From: Halomonas smyrnensis AAD6 | GTDB lineage: Bacteria > Pseudomonadota > Gammaproteobacteria > Pseudomonadales > Halomonadaceae | Assembly (NCBI RefSeq): GCF_000265245.1 | Contig: NZ_AJKS02000003.1 | Location: 137,114 to 201,113, forward strand | Direction of reading: 5' to 3' | Length of the DNA stretch: 64,000 nt | Part shown: positions 60,441 to 64,000 of the stretch, piece after piece | How the letters are laid out: every line of letters starts with the position of its first letter | Position numbering within the stretch: position 1 is the stretch's first letter | Translations under genes and position numbers: made by a program | Notes under the pieces: generated by a model | What the model saw: the letters and a program-made list of their open reading frames with translations, nothing else | What the model was told of the DNA's origin: nothing | The model's database searches: none

Positions 60441-60998
60441 ATGTCCTCAGACGCTCCCCTGCAGCACCCTGACCTGGTCGAGCGGCTGCGCCGTGTGCGC
60501 CTGCTGGCCCTGGACGTGGACGGCGTGCTGACCGACGGCCGCCTCTACTTCGATGCCGACGGCGACAGCCTCAAGGCCTTCCACACCCTCGACGGCCACG
60601 GCCTCAAGCTGGTGCAACGCGCCGGCATCCAGGTGGCGCTGATTACCGGCCGCGACTCGCCGATGGTCACTCGCCGCGCCAGCGCGCTCGGCATCCGGCA
60701 TCTCCATCAGGGCATCGAGAAGAAGCTGCCGACGCTGCGCCAGCTGTGCCGGGACCTGGCGCTGGACCTCTCCGAGGTCGCCTACTGCGGTGATGACCTG
60801 CCCGACCTGGCCCCGATCCATCGGGCCGGCGTCGGCATCAGCGTGCCCGGCGCGCCGAGCTACATCCGCCGGCACGCCGACTGGGTCACCGAGCGCGAGG
60901 GCGGCCATGGCGCGGTACGCGAGATCTGCGACACCCTGCTCCAGGCCCAAGACCGGCTGGACGCCGTGCTCGACACCTACCTGAACGGCCAGGACTGA
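60441..60998 (+). CDS. kdsC: 3-deoxy-manno-octulosonate-8-phosphate phosphatase
   Basis: KdsC removes phosphate from Kdo-8-P. The 185-residue HAD protein lacks a cap domain. ALDVDGVLTDGRLYF holds the nucleophile Asp, ITGRDSPMV the second motif, and YCGDDLPDL the metal aspartates. AAGGAG lies 8 nt before the ATG. It lies 14 nt after kdsD. Confidence 0.96.
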   Translation: MSSDAPLQHPDLVERLRRVRLLALDVDGVLTDGRLYFDADGDSLKAFHTLDGHGLKLVQRAGIQVALITGRDSPMVTRRASALGIRHLHQGIEKKLPTLRQLCRDLALDLSEVAYCGDDLPDLAPIHRAGVGISVPGAPSYIRRHADWVTEREGGHGAVREICDTLLQAQDRLDAVLDTYLNGQD

Positions 60999-61002
60999 CG
61001 CC

Positions 61003-61587
61003 ATGCGCCTCCCCCGCCCCGGTTTTCGCACCTGGCTGTTCCTGCTGCTGCTCGCCCTCGGCGGCGGCCTGGCGCTGCTCGACCAGCGCCCCGAGGCACC
61101 GCCGGGCCCCGCGCCCCAGGGCGAGACGGGAGAGCCCGACTACTATCTGGAAGACGCGCACCTGACGCGCTTCGACGCCCAGGGCGCACCGCACCAGCGA
61201 CTGACCACGCCGCGCCTGGAGCACACGCCGGTCGACGACGTCACCCGACTGACCACGCCACACGCCGAGCTCCGCGACAGCGAGGGCCGGCTGTGGCTGG
61301 CCGACGCCGAGCGCGGACGCCTGGAAGACGGCCAGCGCCTGCTCACCCTCCAGGGCCAAGCGGTGCTGACCGCCCCCGAGGAGCGCTGGCGGCTCGAGAC
61401 CGAGCGCCTACACTACGACAGCCTCGCCGGTCACGCCTGGAGCGACACGCCGGCGCGACTGAGCCAGCCGCCGCAGCGGATGCGCGGCGAGCGCTTCGAC
61501 GCCTGGCTCGATGACAACCGCGCCCGACTGACCGACAATGTGCGCGGCCACCACCCGCCGGACACCCAGGAGGACCCCGAGTCATGA
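61003..61587 (+). CDS. lptC: LPS export system protein LptC
   Basis: LptC is a bitopic inner-membrane protein that hands LPS from LptB2FG to LptA. The 194-residue product has one N-terminal helix (about 9-26, [17 protein letters not shown]) and a beta-jellyroll domain. It is called from topology and the kdsC-lptC-lptA-lptB order. It overlaps lptA by 4 nt. Confidence 0.92.
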   Translation: MRLPRPGFRTWLFLLLLALGGGLALLDQRPEAPPGPAPQGETGEPDYYLEDAHLTRFDAQGAPHQRLTTPRLEHTPVDDVTRLTTPHAELRDSEGRLWLADAERGRLEDGQRLLTLQGQAVLTAPEERWRLETERLHYDSLAGHAWSDTPARLSQPPQRMRGERFDAWLDDNRARLTDNVRGHHPPDTQEDPES

Positions 61588-62111
61588 CGCGATCCCTCGC
61601 TTCACTGCTCAGCGCGGCGCTGCTCGCCACCGCGCTGGCCGCCCCCGGCGCCCTGGCGCTGGAAGGCGACGCCAGCGCCCCCATCCAGGTCGAGGCCGAC
61701 CGGCTGGACCTCGACGATCGCGCCGGCACCGCCGTCTACCAGGGCGACGTGCGCATCCAGCAGGGCAGCATGCAGCTGACCGGCGACCGCGTGGAGATCC
61801 AGCGCAACGACGCCGGCCAGCTGACCACCGCCACCGCCACCGGCCAGCGCGCCTACCTGGAGCAGAAGCCCTCCCCGGACCAGCCGCTGGTCCGCGCCTG
61901 GGGCCGCACCGTGATCTACCACGTGGCCGAGCGGCGCATCGAGCTGGTCGACCAGGCCGAACTCCACCAGGGCGGCGACACCTTCGACGGCGGCTACCTC
62001 GAATACTTCCTCGATCGCCGGGTGGTGCAGGCCCGCTCCGACGCCCAGGGCGTCGGCGAGAGCCAGCGCGTGCGCATGACCCTCGAGCCGGAACAGCAGG
62101 ACGGCCCATGA
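61584..62111 (+). CDS. lptA: Periplasmic LPS-binding protein LptA
   Basis: LptA forms the periplasmic bridge that carries LPS to LptD. The 175-residue precursor has a signal peptide ending about ALALEGD and the OstA-fold stretch [20 protein letters not shown], then [20 protein letters not shown]. Both ends overlap neighbours by 4 nt. Confidence 0.95.
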   Translation: MTRSLASLLSAALLATALAAPGALALEGDASAPIQVEADRLDLDDRAGTAVYQGDVRIQQGSMQLTGDRVEIQRNDAGQLTTATATGQRAYLEQKPSPDQPLVRAWGRTVIYHVAERRIELVDQAELHQGGDTFDGGYLEYFLDRRVVQARSDAQGVGESQRVRMTLEPEQQDGP

Positions 62112-62833
62112 AGACCCTGAGTGCCCGGAACCTGGCCAAGAGCTACAAGCGTCGCCGCGTGGTCCACGACATCAGCCTGGAGATCCAGCAGGGCCGCATC
62201 ATCGGCCTGCTGGGCCCCAACGGCGCCGGCAAGACCACCTCCTTCTACATGATCGTCGGCCTGGTACGCGCCGACGCCGGCCGTGTCGCCATCGACGACC
62301 GCGACCTCTCCGGCGCCGCCATGCATCAGCGCGCCCAGGCCGGGATCGGCTACCTGCCACAGGAAGCCTCGATCTTCCGCAAGCTGTCGGTGGCCGACAA
62401 CATCATGGCGATCCTCGAGACCCGCCGCGACCTCGACCGCAGCGGCCGCAAGGCGCGCCTGGAGGCGCTGCTGGAGGAATTCCACATCACCCACATCCGC
62501 GACAACCTGGGCATGAGCCTGTCCGGCGGCGAACGCCGGCGGGTCGAGATCGCCCGGGCGCTGGCCACCGAGCCCGACTTCATCCTGCTCGACGAGCCCT
62601 TCGCCGGCGTCGACCCCATCTCGGTGGGCGACATCAAGGGCATCATCCGCCAGCTCAAGGCGCGCGAGATCGGCGTGCTGATCACCGACCACAACGTGCG
62701 CGAGACGCTGGACATCTGCGACGGCGCCTACATCGTCGGCGACGGCCAGATCATCGCCGAGGGTGACGCCGAGGAGATCCTCGCCAACCAGCGGGTGCGC
62801 GACGTCTACCTGGGCCAGGACTTCCGCCTCTGA
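62108..62833 (+). CDS. lptB: LPS export ABC transporter ATP-binding protein LptB
   Basis: LptB powers LPS extraction with LptFG. The 241-residue ATPase has Walker A GPNGAGKT (36-43), signature [15 protein letters not shown] and Walker [17 protein letters not shown], and it ends [10 protein letters not shown]. The ATG at 62108 overlaps the lptA stop (ATGA); the longer frame is antiphase to lptA. Confidence 0.97.
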   Translation: MKTLSARNLAKSYKRRRVVHDISLEIQQGRIIGLLGPNGAGKTTSFYMIVGLVRADAGRVAIDDRDLSGAAMHQRAQAGIGYLPQEASIFRKLSVADNIMAILETRRDLDRSGRKARLEALLEEFHITHIRDNLGMSLSGGERRRVEIARALATEPDFILLDEPFAGVDPISVGDIKGIIRQLKAREIGVLITDHNVRETLDICDGAYIVGDGQIIAEGDAEEILANQRVRDVYLGQDFRL

Positions 62834-62855
62834 CCCATTGGTCTTCGCAAGTCAC

Positions 62856-62864
62856 TGATATACT
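62856..62864 (+). promoter_or_regulatory. Extended -10 (sigma-70 type) upstream of rpoN
   Basis: TGATATACT is an extended -10 with no clear -35. Transcription would start near 62871, about 125 nt before rpoN, at the left arm of the inverted repeat. Confidence 0.45.
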
Positions 62865-62865
62865 G

Positions 62866-62935
62866 CCGCCATGCACGGACGGGCATGGTGATTGCCGTTG
62901 GCACGCTAATTGCTGCGAACACGCTTGCATGGCGG
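62866..62935. repeat. 10-bp inverted repeat flanking the sigma-54 promoter
   Basis: CCGCCATGCA (62866-62875) and TGCATGGCGG (62926-62935) are perfect complements 50 bp apart. A shorter repeat, CCATGC/GCATGG, also occurs at 62869-62888. They could be regulator sites or a leader hairpin. Confidence 0.6.
62898..62914 (+). promoter_or_regulatory. Sigma-54 (-24/-12) promoter in front of rpoN
   Basis: TTGGCACG, four bases (CTAA) and TTGCT match the sigma-54 consensus YTGGCACG-N4-TTGCW at every conserved position, with GG and GC 10 nt apart. The start would lie near 62926, about 70 nt before rpoN. Confidence 0.75.
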
Positions 62936-62996
62936 ACGCCCGGGCACTAGGGTGGAAGACCTCTTCACCGCAGGATCGGACCGCTCGCCCATGGCC

Positions 62997-64000
62997 ATGA
63001 AGGCATCCCTTCAACTGCGTGTCGGCACCCAGCTGACCATGACCCCTCAGCTGCAGCAGGCCATCGGCCTGCTGCAGCTCTCGACCCTCGATCTGCGCCA
63101 GGAGGTCCAGCAGGCCCTCGAGGCCAATCCCATGCTCGAGCTCGAGGACGACTTCGGCGAACAGGCCGTCAGCGAGACGCCGGACGACGACTGGTCGGAC
63201 GAGATCCCGGAAGAGCTCAGCGTCGACAGCGACTGGTCCGACACCTTCCAGGACGCCGGCGGCAGCGGTGAGGCCCCCGACTTCGAGCGCCAGGCCGCCG
63301 GCCAGAGCCTGCAGAGCCATCTCGTCTGGCAGCTGGCGATGAGCGGTCTCGATGAGCGCGAGAGGCGCATCGCCGAGAGCCTGATCGATGCCGTGACCCC
63401 GGACGGCTATCTGGATCAGCCGCTGGACGAGCTGCGCGATGGCCTGCGCGCCCAGGGCCTCGAGGGGCTCGCCACCCGCGAGGTCGAAGCGGTGCTGCTG
63501 CGCCTGCAGCAGTTCGAGCCCACCGGGGTGTTCGCCCGCGATCTGCGCGAGTGCCTGCTGCTGCAGCTCGCCACCCTGCCCGACGACACCCCGCTGCTGC
63601 CCCAGGCCCGGCGCCTGGTGCGCCAGTTCCTGGAGGCCCTGGCCGGCAACGATCGCCGGCTGCTCAAGCGGCGCCTGGGGCTCGATGACGACACCCTCGA
63701 CGAGGTCATCGCCCTGATCCGCGGCCTCGACCCACGGCCGGGCAGCGAATTCGCCAGCGGCGACAGCGACTACGTGATTCCCGACCTGATCGCCCGCCAC
63801 ACCCCCCAGGGCTGGCGCGTCGAGCTCAACCCCGAGGCGATGCCGAGGCTACGCATCCAGCCCGACTACGCGGCACTGATCAAGCGCGCGGACAAGAGCG
63901 ACGACAACCAGTTTCTCAAGGACCACCTGCAGGAGGCGCGCTGGCTGATCAAGAGCCTGGCCAGCCGCAACGATACCCTGCTGCGGGTCGGCCACGAGGT
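62997..64000 (+). CDS. rpoN: RNA polymerase sigma-54 factor (3' end outside window)
   Basis: RpoN directs RNA polymerase to -24/-12 promoters and needs an enhancer-binding ATPase to open DNA. About 334 residues are visible. Region I is the Gln/Leu-rich start MKASLQLRVGTQLTMTPQLQ followed by QLSTLDLRQEVQQALEANP. An acidic region II follows, then the core-binding region III (LIDAVTPDGYLDQPLDE, LDPRPGSEFAS). The RpoN box lies beyond the window. ATG at 62997 fits the family N-terminus; 62991 adds Met-Ala. lptB-rpoN order is standard. Confidence 0.96.
   Translation, partial: MKASLQLRVGTQLTMTPQLQQAIGLLQLSTLDLRQEVQQALEANPMLELEDDFGEQAVSETPDDDWSDEIPEELSVDSDWSDTFQDAGGSGEAPDFERQAAGQSLQSHLVWQLAMSGLDERERRIAESLIDAVTPDGYLDQPLDELRDGLRAQGLEGLATREVEAVLLRLQQFEPTGVFARDLRECLLLQLATLPDDTPLLPQARRLVRQFLEALAGNDRRLLKRRLGLDDDTLDEVIALIRGLDPRPGSEFASGDSDYVIPDLIARHTPQGWRVELNPEAMPRLRIQPDYAALIKRADKSDDNQFLKDHLQEARWLIKSLASRNDTLLRVGHE

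Overview
This is a GC-rich stretch (about two-thirds G+C by eye) of a gammaproteobacterial chromosome made almost entirely of core genes. The gene order (rne-murB-kdsB-lpxK-msbA; argJ-secA-lpxC-ftsZAQ-ddl-murCG-ftsW-murD-mraY-murFE-ftsIL-rsmH; rnpB-rsmI-lpoA-yraN; sspBA-petCBA-rpsI-rplM-zapE; hisDG-murA-mlaBCDEF-kdsDC-lptCAB-rpoN) is close to the Pseudomonas arrangement. Several departures (no mraZ, no hisC next to hisD, one Lol permease) and the protein style suggest the Halomonadaceae or a nearby order. That placement is inference, since no rRNA or marker alignment could be run.

Layout. 1-459: C-terminal tail of RNase E (+). 553-9361 (-): a cell-envelope operon with murB, a small tyrosine phosphatase, kdsB, a Trm112-like protein, lpxK, msbA, exbD/exbB and comEC. 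9422-14156: a DUF2062 gene (+), lolD and its permease (-), and a divergent aguAB pair (+) that makes putrescine from agmatine. 14256-19808 (-): a Nudix/ThiE-like fusion, argJ, secA and an unrecognised small protein, with a DUF721/DciA-like gene (+) beside them. 20420-38126 (-): lpxC followed, in chromosomal order, by the whole division and cell-wall (dcw) cluster, which is transcribed from rsmH towards lpxC. 38193-38545 (-): RNase P RNA. 38578-42799: rsmI (-) and lpoA-yraN-SIS-dolP (+). 42904-49432 (-): sspBA, cytochrome bc1, rpsI-rplM and zapE. 49615-52239: zapG (+), a Nif3-like gene (-) and a DegS/AlgW protease (+). 52325-59251 (-): hisD, hisG, murA, ibaG and mlaBCDEF. 59440-64000 (+): kdsD, kdsC, lptCAB and the start of rpoN.

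How it fits together. Most genes build the envelope. KdsD/KdsC/KdsB, LpxC, LpxK and MsbA make and flip lipid A-Kdo; LptCAB exports LPS; Mla and Lol handle phospholipids and lipoproteins; MurA-G, MraY and Ddl make lipid II; FtsI/W/L/Q/A/Z and LpoA use it at the septum. Genes are tightly packed, with many 4-nt ATGA overlaps, and most convergent junctions carry strong bidirectional hairpin terminators.

No mobile element, CRISPR array, tRNA, prophage or defence island was seen, and no clearly new multi-gene system. The most interesting signals are small: a textbook sigma-54 promoter in front of rpoN itself inside a 10-bp inverted repeat; a 37-codon ORF exactly filling the ftsI-murE gap; RNase P RNA immediately before rsmH where mraZ would be expected; a hairpin-rich intergenic element at about 48110-48254; and a 93-bp duplication in the RNase E tail.
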